Source: Bacillota bacterium (GTDB lineage Bacteria > Bacillota > Clostridia > Lachnospirales > Lachnospiraceae). From it: a stretch of 64,000 bases of DNA. Below the pieces are notes generated by a model, which did not search any database, was not told the DNA's origin, and saw only the letters and a list, made by a program, of their open reading frames with translations. Within the stretch, counting starts at the first letter, position 1, and the number at the start of each line of letters is the position of its first letter. The stretch is from assembly GCA_023407575.1 (NCBI GenBank), contig JAEYLX010000068.1, forward strand, positions 114,117-178,116. The letters run 5' to 3'. Position numbers and translations under genes: made by a program. Below, piece after piece: positions 17,486-26,861 of this stretch.

Positions 17486-17629
17486 TTAACATTTTCGTTT
17501 CTTTTTTACTACCTTATTCAAAATGCTTTCAACTTCGTCCCACGACGCCTTGAATCTCATTAATTTGCGATCAAGCTTACGATTACAAGCAGTTGCCCTT
17601 GCCACTTTTACTCTCCAATTATATCCCAT
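17486..17629 (-). CDS. 47-aa basic small protein
   Basis: A short frame, MGYNWRVKVARATACNRK then LDRKLMRFKASWDEVESILN and KVVKKKRKC, preceded by GGAAGG about eight bases before the ATG. It lies between trmB and trxA on the same strand. It is highly basic, with one acidic amphipathic stretch. Coding potential is suggested by the ribosome site and codon choice only; I do not recognise a family. Confidence 0.45.
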   Translation of the reverse strand: MGYNWRVKVARATACNRKLDRKLMRFKASWDEVESILNKVVKKKRKC

Positions 17630-17725
17630 TCTCTAACCTTCCAGCCTCTTTTTATTATTCTATGAAGAAGTGGACTATTTCGCACCAGTCTTATTAAAAT
17701 TTATTTGCAGCATTCATCCTAGTAT

Positions 17726-18364
17726 TTATATGCGATAAGCAACCAGTCTATGAATTGGATTTCCAATAGAAGAAAACCGCTCTTCATATTCGGTCATAAA
17801 ATTCCCAACCATATACTCACTGTGATGCAGATCAAAGGTTACATCCTTCAAAATCCACCCTGCCTCTTCTACTTGTTCCAGTGAAAAATCAAATAATAAA
17901 CGATTATCTGTTTTAAACATAACCTCGCCTTCTTTCTTTAGACACTTATTATAACGGCTAAAGAATTCCTTAGAGGTTAGTCGTCTCCTAGCGTGGCGAT
18001 CCTTTGGCCAGGGATCTGAAAAGTTAAGATATATTCTTGCTATCTCCTCTACTTCAAAGATATCATTCAAATACTCTGCATCAAATCGAATAAAATATAA
18101 ATTAGTAAGCTCTTCTTCCTTACGTTTTTCTAATGCTCTAAGAAGTACACTTGAATACTTTTCTATTCCTATATAATTAATATCTGGATTAGCTTTTGCA
18201 AGCTGCATAATAAACTTACCTTTTCCCATACCGATTTCTATATGAATAGGATGGTCATTTTGAAATAGAGTACTCCATTTACCCTTCCATTTTTCCGGCT
18301 CATTTACAACATAGTCATTGGAGGAAACTGTTTCTCTGGATCCCCTTATATTTCGCAACCTCAT
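17726..18364 (-). CDS. trmB: tRNA (guanine-N7-)-methyltransferase
   Basis: 212 aa. SAM-binding motif IEIGMGKGKFI near residues 42-52, then NYIGIEKYSSV, and the family hallmark YLNFSDPWPKDRHARRRLT (about 118-136). Forms m7G46 in the variable loop of tRNAs using S-adenosylmethionine. Length and motifs are standard; ATG 18364 has GGAGATATTACC upstream. Confidence 0.96.
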   Translation of the reverse strand: MRLRNIRGSRETVSSNDYVVNEPEKWKGKWSTLFQNDHPIHIEIGMGKGKFIMQLAKANPDINYIGIEKYSSVLLRALEKRKEEELTNLYFIRFDAEYLNDIFEVEEIARIYLNFSDPWPKDRHARRRLTSKEFFSRYNKCLKKEGEVMFKTDNRLLFDFSLEQVEEAGWILKDVTFDLHHSEYMVGNFMTEYEERFSSIGNPIHRLVAYRI

Positions 18365-18501
18365 GGTAATATCTCCTTATCCCTCTATCTAATAATATAA
18401 TTTTTCTCACTCAAAGAACCTCTTCCTATTATAATTAGAATGGTTTATTTCGTCAATTATTCTAAGAACCTTTACAATAAAATTAATCCTTTATTAATCT
18501 A

Positions 18502-18542
18502 AAAAAGACCTTTGCAGCTTACATAAATTGCAATAGGCCTTC
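18502..18542 (-). terminator. terminator of the XRE regulator gene
   Basis: Imperfect stem (AGGCCTATTGCA with TGCAAAGGTCT on the minus strand, wobble pairs allowed), then six T. It lies 82 bases past the stop at 18624. Confidence 0.65.
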
Positions 18543-18623
18543 TATAGACTCCATGAATATTACCAATCATTAATATATATAATAATATCCTTATATATAC
18601 TTCTTAAATATCAAACTACTTAT

Positions 18624-19364
18624 TTATTCAGTTCGCTCTATTTTCTTTATTTTATCTAACTTAGATATTCCCCAAAGAATCCCTGGTATAATAAAAATAA
18701 TAGGCTGATTATAAGCCACTTCTATTATATAATGTTCAATCCATCTTAAAATATAGGGTATCTGATTGTTAGAATGGAATCCATTAGGATAAAGATCTGG
18801 GTTTTGGTCGAATTGATACATTTGCACCATAATCTTAGCTCCTTCTATATATAAAGGTAACATAAGTAAAAAATATAATACAACAATACCGACTGATATA
18901 ATACCTAATGTTTTTTTATACTTCCAATTACCCAGCCTTATTGCACCTGTTAGGCTGAGGCTTTGAACCAAAGTCCAGCCAACCAATATCCAAAACAAAG
19001 GTAGATACAATAATTGCAGGTATACCCTGGGAAAATAACTATATTTAAGATTTAATACTTCTGTCACTTGTTTATTAAGAAAGTAATATATTACGCCTAG
19101 AACTAAAAGAATAAGTACGGGTATAATAACCCTAAGTTTCTCTTTTTTCCGATATAACATATTCGGTTGACCATAAATCAACGAGGTTATATCTGTATCT
19201 AAGACCTCTGCAATCTTAATAAGCATATCAACATCAGGCTGTGATTTACCAGTTTCCCAATTCGATATTGTTTGCCTTGTAACAAATAACTTATTTGCCA
19301 TATCTTCTTGTGTTGTCTTTTTCTTTGTCCTAATCAATTTAATATTTTTTGATACTGTACTCAT
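18624..19364 (-). CDS. XRE-family regulator with membrane domain
   Basis: 246 aa. Residues 1-65 are a Cro/CI-type helix-turn-helix (TQEDMANKLFVTRQTISNWE). The rest is a membrane domain with about four hydrophobic segments (VIIPVLILLVLGVIYYFL, YLPLFWILVGWTL, IISVGIVVLYFLLMLPL, IIFIIPGILWGI). Such membrane-tethered XRE proteins are common in Firmicutes and often respond to envelope stress or peptides. The target is unknown. Confidence 0.85.
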   Translation of the reverse strand: MSTVSKNIKLIRTKKKTTQEDMANKLFVTRQTISNWETGKSQPDVDMLIKIAEVLDTDITSLIYGQPNMLYRKKEKLRVIIPVLILLVLGVIYYFLNKQVTEVLNLKYSYFPRVYLQLLYLPLFWILVGWTLVQSLSLTGAIRLGNWKYKKTLGIISVGIVVLYFLLMLPLYIEGAKIMVQMYQFDQNPDLYPNGFHSNNQIPYILRWIEHYIIEVAYNQPIIFIIPGILWGISKLDKIKKIERTE

Positions 19365-19507
19365 CTGATCACCACCTCAGTACCAATTTACTTTAAATTA
19401 AAATAAAAGTCACGCAAAGCTTCTTTGCAGTGTATCTTTTTGGCATAGAAATTATTATATAACACTTTTATATTTATGATACTTTGTACTATTTATAAAT
19501 ATTAGCA

Positions 19508-19542
19508 AAAGAGAAGTCAGCTTTATCAGCAGACTTCTCTTT
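19508..19542 (-). terminator. terminator after motAB
   Basis: Eleven-base-pair stem AAAGAGAAGTC/GACTTCTCTTT (19508-19518 with 19532-19542), T-rich on the minus side. Located 52 bases past the motB stop. Confidence 0.7.
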
Positions 19543-19593
19543 ATTGACATTTAATAATCAGAACCAAATGATACCTACCAATTACAATAATCC

Positions 19594-20376
19594 TTAATCT
19601 TCAAGATTATTAAACTTCTCACTTAATACAATAATATCAATACGTCTGTTTTTAGCTCTGCCATTAGCTGTTTTATTATCTCCGATTGGACGGTATTGCC
19701 CATATCCAACGGCTACCAGCTTATCTGGTGGCACATCACATTCATCAATAAATAATCGCACAACACTGGAAGCTCTTGCTCCTGACAACTCCCAATTGGA
19801 AGGATAAACGCCAGAAGTTATTGGTATGTTATCCGTATGACCTTCGATACGAATATAGTTATCCAAGGAGTTAATTATTTTTGCTATATGAGCTAAGGTC
19901 TCTTCATTTTCTCTTTTAATTTTTGCACTGCCTGAATCAAATAAAATAGCATTATTCAAACTAATTACTAATCCTCGAGTGTCTATGCTAGTCTCAATAT
20001 CAGAGGAATTTTCCTGAAGCATATCATCCAGCTCCTGCTTAACTTCCACTAAATTTGATAACTCTTGCGCATCCAGATATTGTTTCAATTCTTCCATTGA
20101 AACTCCGTTTTCTTCCCCAGTCGTTCCTTCTTGTCCGGTACTTGGTATTGTACCTGGTAAGACACCTATGGTTCCTGGTAAAACACTCTCCGAGGTAGAC
20201 ATCATCTCTTCACGAAAGGCTTCTGCTATTGCTTCTGCTTTCGTTTCATCAACCTGACTAACAGCAAATAAAACAATAAAAACTGCCAATAGCAAAGTCA
20301 TTAAGTCAGAATATGGAAGCAGCCATGCCTCGCCGCCTTCTTCTTCGTGATGTTTTTTCTGTTTTCTTTTCGCCAT
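19594..20376 (-). CDS. motB: flagellar motor stator protein MotB
   Basis: 260 aa. One transmembrane helix PYSDLMTLLLAVFIVLFAVS carries the essential proton-channel Asp (D24). A linker rich in Gly/Thr follows, then a C-terminal OmpA-type peptidoglycan-binding domain (IRIEGHTDNIPI, LSGARASSVVRLF, GYGQYRPI, NRRIDI). Anchors the stator to the wall. ATG 20376 is preferred: the longer frame begins with an ATGGAG that is itself the ribosome site. motA lies immediately upstream. Confidence 0.95.
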   Translation of the reverse strand: MAKRKQKKHHEEEGGEAWLLPYSDLMTLLLAVFIVLFAVSQVDETKAEAIAEAFREEMMSTSESVLPGTIGVLPGTIPSTGQEGTTGEENGVSMEELKQYLDAQELSNLVEVKQELDDMLQENSSDIETSIDTRGLVISLNNAILFDSGSAKIKRENEETLAHIAKIINSLDNYIRIEGHTDNIPITSGVYPSNWELSGARASSVVRLFIDECDVPPDKLVAVGYGQYRPIGDNKTANGRAKNRRIDIIVLSEKFNNLED

Positions 20377-20468
20377 AAAATACTCCATTCTTACGAATAA
20401 ACTATATTATTGTTCATTATTACAATATTCGTAAAGTCGAAATTCATAGTGTAAATATACAACTTTTC

Positions 20469-21260
20469 TTATTCATTACCGCTACCTAACTCTTCAAGTA
20501 TCTCTTGTTGTTTCTTGTAGGAAAGAACGGAAAGTAATTTTTCTTTAATAATAACTGGGGATTCACCTTTTTGAATGGCTATTATCCCTTCTATTGCCAT
20601 CCCTTTAATTAAAGCTTCTTCATGGCTTTTTACTTTTAATTTTTTTGCAAATGGATTCCAAAGCACATATCCGGTAAAGATACCAAGAATAGTTGCAATA
20701 AAGGCGGCACCAATGGCCTCAGCCATGGCTTCGGTATCATCTATATGTGACATGGCAGCAATTAAACCAAACACGGCACCTAATACACCTAATGTAGGTG
20801 CATACATTCCAGCTGAGGAGAATATACTTGCATTTTCTTCATGTCTTGCTTCCATGGCGGAGATTTCAGCTCCCATAATATCGGTAATGGTGTCCTCCCC
20901 CATACCGTCAACTACCAAACGAAGACCTTTCTTTATAAACGGATCATCAATATCTTCCATTCGGCTTTCCAAAGCTAATAGCCCTTCTCGCCTAGTTAAA
21001 CTGGAAAGCTCAACCATTAGCTTAATGATTTCAACTTCAGAAACTCCCTTATATTTTGTAAAAAGAATCCGAAACAGTGATCCGATATTCTTGATATTTT
21101 CCCCAGGAAATGAATTCAATATGGTCGCAACCGTACCGACAAAGATAACAAAAAACGCAGCTGGATTCAAAAAAACTGAAAAGCTAATATGCTTAAATAT
21201 CATCGCTCCAACTACTGATAGGACACCTACAATAATACCTACAATAGTAGTAATCTCCAT
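20469..21260 (-). CDS. motA: flagellar motor stator protein MotA
   Basis: 263 aa with four membrane helices (TIVGIIVGVLSVVGAMIF, PAAFFVIFVGTVATILNSF, MYAPTLGVLGAVFGLIAAM, GAAFIATILGIFTGYVLW) and the large cytoplasmic loop that contacts the rotor. With MotB it forms the ion-driven stator. It is first in the motAB operon. Shows that the organism is or was flagellated. Confidence 0.95.
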   Translation of the reverse strand: MEITTIVGIIVGVLSVVGAMIFKHISFSVFLNPAAFFVIFVGTVATILNSFPGENIKNIGSLFRILFTKYKGVSEVEIIKLMVELSSLTRREGLLALESRMEDIDDPFIKKGLRLVVDGMGEDTITDIMGAEISAMEARHEENASIFSSAGMYAPTLGVLGAVFGLIAAMSHIDDTEAMAEAIGAAFIATILGIFTGYVLWNPFAKKLKVKSHEEALIKGMAIEGIIAIQKGESPVIIKEKLLSVLSYKKQQEILEELGSGNE

Positions 21261-21469
21261 TCTAATTCTCCTTATTTCTATATTATTTTACATATTTCAT
21301 CATACCACTTTTTTTTAGTTCAAACAATCGTCAATTATTAGTATTTATTACTATAGTAAATTGCTTTTCATACAACATATCTTATTGTATACCTTTTCTA
21401 TTTTCAATAAGGACATCCTGTAGTATACTATAATAGATTTTGAATACTGATATTGAAAGGAGTAACGTT

Positions 21470-22087
21470 ATGAAAGTTATAGCCATTAACGGCAGCCCTA
21501 AGCCTAGGGGCAACACATACCAATCACTTGAAATTGTTTGCAACGAGATGGAGGCCCGTGGTATTGAGACTGAAATTATTCACGTTGGCAACAAAGAAAT
21601 TAAAGGCTGCATTGCTTGTGGTCGTTGTAAAGATGGTCATTGTGTATTTTCAGATGACTGGTTTCGTGAAATAGTTGATAAGATACATGCTGCAGATGGC
21701 CTACTCCTGGGAAGCCCTGTCTATTATGCAAGTATTGCTGGCACTATGAAAAGTTTTCTAGATCGCTTATTCTATCCAAACAAAGGTAGAATGCGTCTTA
21801 AGGTAGGTGCAGCTATCGCCGTACTTCGTCGTTCTGGCGGTGTTACTACCTTTGATCAGCTTAACAATTACTTTTTAATCTCAGAAATGATGATTGCTCC
21901 TTCCTACTATTGGAATGCTATTCATGGTGGTGTACCCGGTGAAATGGCACAGGATCTTGAAGGTGTCTCTGTATTAAATAATCTTGCTAACAATATGACA
22001 TGGATGCTTCAAATGAAAGATTATTGCAAAGAGTCACTACCTGCTCCAGATCCAGTAAAACGCTCCTGGACTAATTTTATAAGATAA
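21470..22087 (+). CDS. NADPH-dependent FMN reductase / iron-sulfur flavoprotein (Isf-like)
   Basis: 205 aa flavodoxin fold. N-terminal FMN-phosphate loop INGSPKPRGNT, a compact cysteine motif GCIACGRCKDGHC (C-x2-C-x2-C-x4-C) as in iron-sulfur flavoproteins, and the GSPVYYASIAGTMKSFLDR signature. Likely a redox enzyme for quinones, metals or other acceptors. ATG 21470 has AAGGAG eight bases upstream; the longer frame from 21440 does not. Confidence 0.85.
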   Translation: MKVIAINGSPKPRGNTYQSLEIVCNEMEARGIETEIIHVGNKEIKGCIACGRCKDGHCVFSDDWFREIVDKIHAADGLLLGSPVYYASIAGTMKSFLDRLFYPNKGRMRLKVGAAIAVLRRSGGVTTFDQLNNYFLISEMMIAPSYYWNAIHGGVPGEMAQDLEGVSVLNNLANNMTWMLQMKDYCKESLPAPDPVKRSWTNFIR

Positions 22088-22279
22088 TGTGACTGTTGGA
22101 CTATAATGATGTACTTATTGCTACATTAATTCTTATCTAAGTGTATTGATCTTATTTTACTTGTTTACAATAATATAGTAATTATTGTACAATTAGGAAG
22201 ATGTGATAACAAATACCAAACCGATAGTGACAAGGTAGAAGCTTTGTCACTAAGTTTTTCTGTAATTATGGAGGTTTTT

Positions 22280-23710
22280 ATGAAACGGCAAATGATAGCC
22301 TTTTTTACTATATTAATAATATTAATTTTTTCTACACTCTCCAGTTATCAGGTACAAGCCACAACCACTAGCTCAGGAAATGATACTTCTTGGCCAGCTG
22401 GACCTAATGTATATGCCGATGCAGCAATTGTAATGGAAGCCTCCACTGGTTTAATCTTATACGAAAAAAATATAGATAAAACTTATTATCCAGCTAGTAT
22501 CACAAAAATAATGACAGCCCTGCTTGCAATTGAAAACTCCTCTTTAAGTGAAATCGTAACCTTTTCGACCAATGCCATTTATGAAGTTGACCTTCAAAGT
22601 AGTCGTATTGGTATTGATGTTGGGGAACAGTTGACTATGCAGCAATGTCTCTACGGTATTTTACTGGAATCTGCAAATGAGGTATCCTATGCTGTAGCTG
22701 AACATATTGCAGGGTCTGCAGATGCATTTGCAAAAATGATGACCGACCGTGCGAAAAGTCTGGGTTGTACCAATACGAACTTTTCTAATCCTCACGGACT
22801 GCCTGATGAAAATCATTATACCAGCGCACGCGATATGGCACTTATCACACAGGAAGCTATGAAAAATGAAACATTCCGTAAAATTTTTAGCACAAGAACC
22901 TATCAGATTCCACCAACCAATATTCAACCTGAAATCAGATATTTAAGAAATCATCACGCTTTTGTATTAAAACAAAAATATTTATATGATGACTGCATTG
23001 GTGGAAAAACTGGTTACACCTCTGTTGCAAAGTACACTCTGGCATCCGTTGCAAAACGTGGTGATTTAGAATTAATTTGTATCGTTTTACAAGACGATTC
23101 TAATGAACATCAATATACTGATACTGCAGCATTGTTTGACTATGGTTTTGATAATTTTTCTATTTACTCTATTGCAGAATTAGAGGATAGTAAAGCCCTA
23201 AACGAATCACCATTTTTTACAAAATATAATTCCTTGCTTAGTGAAGTTGATTCTCCAATATTAACTGATAAAAATGGGTATCTGATATTACCTAACACGG
23301 CTTCCTTTGAAGATGCTGAAAAAGAAGTAACTTTTAATACCTCCGAAGAGATAAAGAATACTGCAGTTGACTCAGATGGTAACACAGTTATTGGTAATAT
23401 CTCTTATTCCTATCAAGATAAGTATGTAGGTGGTGCTAACATTTTATATAATAATGCTCCCAAACTAGCTCTTATATTAAAAGAACACGAAAAGCCTACT
23501 CCCACTTCGGAACCTAATGTATCTGAACCCTCCTCAAAGACGGATGGTAATTTGCGTCCAATTATTATTGGTTGCATCGTAGGATTATTTTTACTGGCAT
23601 TTGCATTATATTATGTTATTATAGAGCGACCACGACTGAAACGCAGAAGTGCATATTATAAAAAACGTGCTCGACGTAAAGCTCATAGAGATGATTATCT
23701 TGACCTATAA
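22280..23710 (+). CDS. D-alanyl-D-alanine carboxypeptidase (PBP5/DacF type)
   Basis: 476 aa. A signal peptide (to about residue 27) is followed by the S11 peptidase domain with the three serine-penicillin-recognition motifs: SITK (S73, K76), SANE for SxN, and GGKTGYT for KTG. It ends with a membrane helix (IIIGCIVGLFLLAFALYYVII) and a very basic tail, so the enzyme is anchored by its C-terminus. It trims the terminal D-Ala of peptidoglycan stem peptides. GGAGG lies just upstream of ATG 22280. It converges on the next gene with only six bases between the stop codons. Confidence 0.92.
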   Translation: MKRQMIAFFTILIILIFSTLSSYQVQATTTSSGNDTSWPAGPNVYADAAIVMEASTGLILYEKNIDKTYYPASITKIMTALLAIENSSLSEIVTFSTNAIYEVDLQSSRIGIDVGEQLTMQQCLYGILLESANEVSYAVAEHIAGSADAFAKMMTDRAKSLGCTNTNFSNPHGLPDENHYTSARDMALITQEAMKNETFRKIFSTRTYQIPPTNIQPEIRYLRNHHAFVLKQKYLYDDCIGGKTGYTSVAKYTLASVAKRGDLELICIVLQDDSNEHQYTDTAALFDYGFDNFSIYSIAELEDSKALNESPFFTKYNSLLSEVDSPILTDKNGYLILPNTASFEDAEKEVTFNTSEEIKNTAVDSDGNTVIGNISYSYQDKYVGGANILYNNAPKLALILKEHEKPTPTSEPNVSEPSSKTDGNLRPIIIGCIVGLFLLAFALYYVIIERPRLKRRSAYYKKRARRKAHRDDYLDL

Positions 23711-23716
23711 CCCTTT

Positions 23717-24628
23717 TTAACCTAGAGATGCAAATAATGCAGCGATTTCATCTGCAGTTAAAGCTTTATTCGGATCATCATATAATGGTACTATTTTGGG
23801 AGCCTCTAGGTTTTCCTCTTCTGCACTAACATTATCCTCTGATGCTGACTCCTCTGATATTAACTCTTCAGAAACCGGGTCAATGTCAGAGGTTTTTTCA
23901 AGCTCTGGTACAAAACGCTCAAACCCCTCTTCTTCATTTTCATAAATAAAGTCTTCCTCATATAGTTCCACATCAGAGGTTATTGTTTGCTCTACCATCT
24001 CTTTACTTGATAGGAGGGTTTCATAATCATCCTCTTGAAAACCGGTTACTATCTTTTTATTAGTATCCTCAATATGTTTTTCTATAAGAATTTTTAGTTC
24101 TGCCACCTGTTCCTTAAAACCCTCATAAGCATGATTGCTTTGAAGTTCATCAATAATTTGCTTCGTGTTTTCTTTGTTATACTTAATCTCTAAATTCAGT
24201 GCATTTTTCTGGCCCTCTAGAATCTTTTTCTGAAGCTCAATTATTTTATTAATATAATTAGAATTTGAGTTCTCAAGATTGTCTATTCTTTTTAAGGCTT
24301 CTTCCATCTGCTTTGCAAGCAAGGCTTCACTTTTTTTAACAGCTGTATAACTTGCTTTTTGAAGAGTAAGTAATTCTTCATATTGACTATCTCTCTTTGC
24401 TAGCTCTTCCCTCTGAAGTTCTTGTAAAAGTTGTTTTGACTTTTCAAAGCTTTCCTTGTAAATACTCCTTATCGAATCCATAAATAGATACCCGGTAATT
24501 AGAACTACAATCCCAATTCCAATGGCACTAAATAATTCCCCTTCTAATACTTGAATGCAATATACCTCCAGTAGGATTGCCGCTAATAAGCAGCTACCAA
24601 AAAAAAGTGCATTCATACGTTTTATCAT
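23717..24628 (-). CDS. membrane-anchored coiled-coil protein with FliM/FliY-like C-terminal peptide
   Basis: 303 aa, not recognised as a named family. Two N-terminal hydrophobic helices (ALFFGSCLLAAILLEVYCI and FSAIGIGIVVLITGYLFM), then about 120 residues of charged coiled coil (LLQELQREELAKRD onward), an acidic low-complexity stretch, and a C-terminal LTADEIAALFASLG. That last motif resembles the EIDALL-type peptide found at the N-terminus of FliM/FliY. A structural or docking role at the membrane is plausible. Confidence 0.65.
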   Translation of the reverse strand: MIKRMNALFFGSCLLAAILLEVYCIQVLEGELFSAIGIGIVVLITGYLFMDSIRSIYKESFEKSKQLLQELQREELAKRDSQYEELLTLQKASYTAVKKSEALLAKQMEEALKRIDNLENSNSNYINKIIELQKKILEGQKNALNLEIKYNKENTKQIIDELQSNHAYEGFKEQVAELKILIEKHIEDTNKKIVTGFQEDDYETLLSSKEMVEQTITSDVELYEEDFIYENEEEGFERFVPELEKTSDIDPVSEELISEESASEDNVSAEEENLEAPKIVPLYDDPNKALTADEIAALFASLG

Positions 24629-24748
24629 ATTATAATCTCCTCTTCTAGCTTTTTAAAAAACTTGCAGGATATTATAATATATCGTCAACTCATTTCAAAA
24701 AGATTACAGAATCGACAAATAAAATGTAAAAATGCACTATATATTTCC

Positions 24749-26161
24749 TTATTCAATAGGTTTGTTACTATTTTTTATTGGAAGACGAACCGTAAATCTA
24801 GTTCCTTCTTGTAATTTACTTTGTACTTCAATGGTTCCTTCATAGTAATTTACGATATGCTTAACAATTGATAGTCCAAGTCCGGTGCCTCCAACCTTCT
24901 TACTGCGCCCCTTATCCACTCTATAAAAGCGTTCAAAAATCCTTTGCCTTGCATCCTCTGGAATACCAACACCTGTATCTTCTACAATTAACACTAGTTC
25001 CTTTGCTTCGGAGGTGATAATAACATCCACCTTTCCACCGGGTTTGTTGTACTTAATTGCATTGGTAATTAGATTGCTAAATAATTCTCTTAATTGCTGC
25101 GTATTGGCTAACAAAGTAATTGGCTTGCAATTCATATGAACCTTTACCTGATACTCCTTAGCTAACGGTTCCAACGCTTTGCATACCTCATTAATTACTG
25201 GATAAATTCTAACCTGAGTCAAAATGACTTCTGCTTCCTTTGTCTCCAACCTGGATATCATTAAAATATCATTAATCAGATTCGTCATATTAAAGGTTTC
25301 TTTTTTTATACGAGCTAAAAAATCTTTTTTCATATTTTCATCAATTACCATGTCGTTTTCCAATAACTCTACATACCCTCTAACTGAAGTTAACGGTGTT
25401 TTGAGTTCATGAGAGGCATTCGAAAAGAATTCTTGTCTTACCATCTTTTCAAATTCAATTCGTTCCATGGACTCTTTTACAGCCTTAGACATTTGTAGGG
25501 TAGTATTAGCAATTACATTCATTTCCTCATAATTATAATGCTTAAAATGAAACTCTGGATTCTCCTCCTTTAGCTTATGCATCTCTTCTGCTATTTCTTT
25601 TAATGGTTTTGTTACCGAATAAGAGAAACGATCCGCTAGAATTAATGACACGATTAAAGGAATACCAATACTGATAATTACAGAAGGAATAAGAATTCCA
25701 ACATACTGCTTTAATCCAGAAAAGGGAATTGCAATTCTTAAAATATATTTTTCATTCTCAGATATAGAAGCAACATAAAGCATGGATTTACGCAGGGTCT
25801 CTGATTTTCTGGTTGCATATCCGGTTCCAGTTTTTAATGCTTCCTTAATCTCTTCTCTATCCAAATGATTTTCCATGGTACTGCTATCTTCAATGTCACT
25901 ATCTGCTATGACATCTCCGTTTAAATCTATAACTGAGAAACGTGTATGGTTGTTCCCTTCCACCTGTTTCAGTAAATCCAGTTGTTCTCTTAAATCGCCC
26001 TGATAATCAAGTGCATGGTCTGCAATCCGAACAGAATACAGCATATTCTCTACTGTTCTATCCAAAGTAATCATACTGATTGCCACACCAAAAATACTGC
26101 CGCTTAAAATAAGCGCCAGTGATAAAATCAGTATGAACCTTTTAAAAATTGCTTGCTTCAC
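24749..26161 (-). CDS. phoR: phosphate-regulon sensor histidine kinase
   Basis: 470 aa. Two membrane helices (about residues 8-32 and 155-178) flank an extracytoplasmic sensor. A HAMP-like linker follows, then HisKA with H251 (SNASHELKTPL), and the ATPase with N, G1 (VEDTGVGIPE), F and G2 (GGTGLGLSIV) boxes. It directly follows phoB, stop and start abutting, in the pst-phoU-phoBR cluster, so it very probably senses phosphate status through PstB/PhoU. Confidence 0.92.
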   Translation of the reverse strand: MKQAIFKRFILILSLALILSGSIFGVAISMITLDRTVENMLYSVRIADHALDYQGDLREQLDLLKQVEGNNHTRFSVIDLNGDVIADSDIEDSSTMENHLDREEIKEALKTGTGYATRKSETLRKSMLYVASISENEKYILRIAIPFSGLKQYVGILIPSVIISIGIPLIVSLILADRFSYSVTKPLKEIAEEMHKLKEENPEFHFKHYNYEEMNVIANTTLQMSKAVKESMERIEFEKMVRQEFFSNASHELKTPLTSVRGYVELLENDMVIDENMKKDFLARIKKETFNMTNLINDILMISRLETKEAEVILTQVRIYPVINEVCKALEPLAKEYQVKVHMNCKPITLLANTQQLRELFSNLITNAIKYNKPGGKVDVIITSEAKELVLIVEDTGVGIPEDARQRIFERFYRVDKGRSKKVGGTGLGLSIVKHIVNYYEGTIEVQSKLQEGTRFTVRLPIKNSNKPIE

Positions 26162-26848
26162 TTACTCCTCATTTCTCACAAAACGATATCCTACGCTTCG
26201 AACAGTTCGAATACAATCTGCACCTACATTACCCAGCTTTTGTCTTAATGTTCGAATATGACTATCTAACGTTCTGGTTTCTCCATCGTATTCATATCCC
26301 CATATTTGATTTAGCAATTCATCTCTGCCAACCACACGCGAGTCACGTTCAATTAAATAAAGAAGAAGCTCATACTCTTTGAAAGTCAAGTCAATTAGCT
26401 CTCCATTATTTTTAACCTCTCGTTTTAAAGGATTTATAGTAACTGTTTGAATTCGAATAACCTCATGGTTCTCTTCTTTTCCTGATCTTCGCAACAAGGA
26501 CCTAATTCTTGCTGCTAGTTCTAGAACACCAAAGGGCTTTGTGATGTAATCATCTGCTCCAACATCCAACCCCATTACTTTATCAAGCTCTTTATCCTTT
26601 GCTGTAAGGCAAATAACTGGTATTGCTTTAAGCTGAGCGTCTTGTCTAAGAAGTCTAATTGCAGATAATCCATCCATACCTGGTAGCATCAAATCAAAGA
26701 TAGCCATACTAGGAACGTCCTTTTTCATGTCTTCAAGTGCTGGCTCAGCAGCTTCATAGGCTTTGATTCTATAACCAAAGCCCTCTAAGGCTACTTTAAG
26801 GAGCTCGCGAATACTCTCATCATCCTCAATTACGTATATCTTCTCCAT
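26162..26848 (-). CDS. phoB: phosphate-regulon response regulator
   Basis: 228 aa OmpR/PhoB class. Receiver domain with acidic pocket EDD (8-10), phospho-acceptor D52 (FDLMLPGMDG), T/S and K residues (VICLTAKDK, YITKPF). A C-terminal winged helix ends with SHIRTLRQKLG and VGYRF. ATG 26848 has GGAGG seven bases upstream; the longer frame to 26962 overlaps phoU and lacks a site. Activates phosphate-starvation genes when phosphorylated by PhoR. The clostridial literature also uses the name phoP. Confidence 0.93.
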   Translation of the reverse strand: MEKIYVIEDDESIRELLKVALEGFGYRIKAYEAAEPALEDMKKDVPSMAIFDLMLPGMDGLSAIRLLRQDAQLKAIPVICLTAKDKELDKVMGLDVGADDYITKPFGVLELAARIRSLLRRSGKEENHEVIRIQTVTINPLKREVKNNGELIDLTFKEYELLLYLIERDSRVVGRDELLNQIWGYEYDGETRTLDSHIRTLRQKLGNVGADCIRTVRSVGYRFVRNEE

Positions 26849-26861
26849 AAGAATCCTCCAC

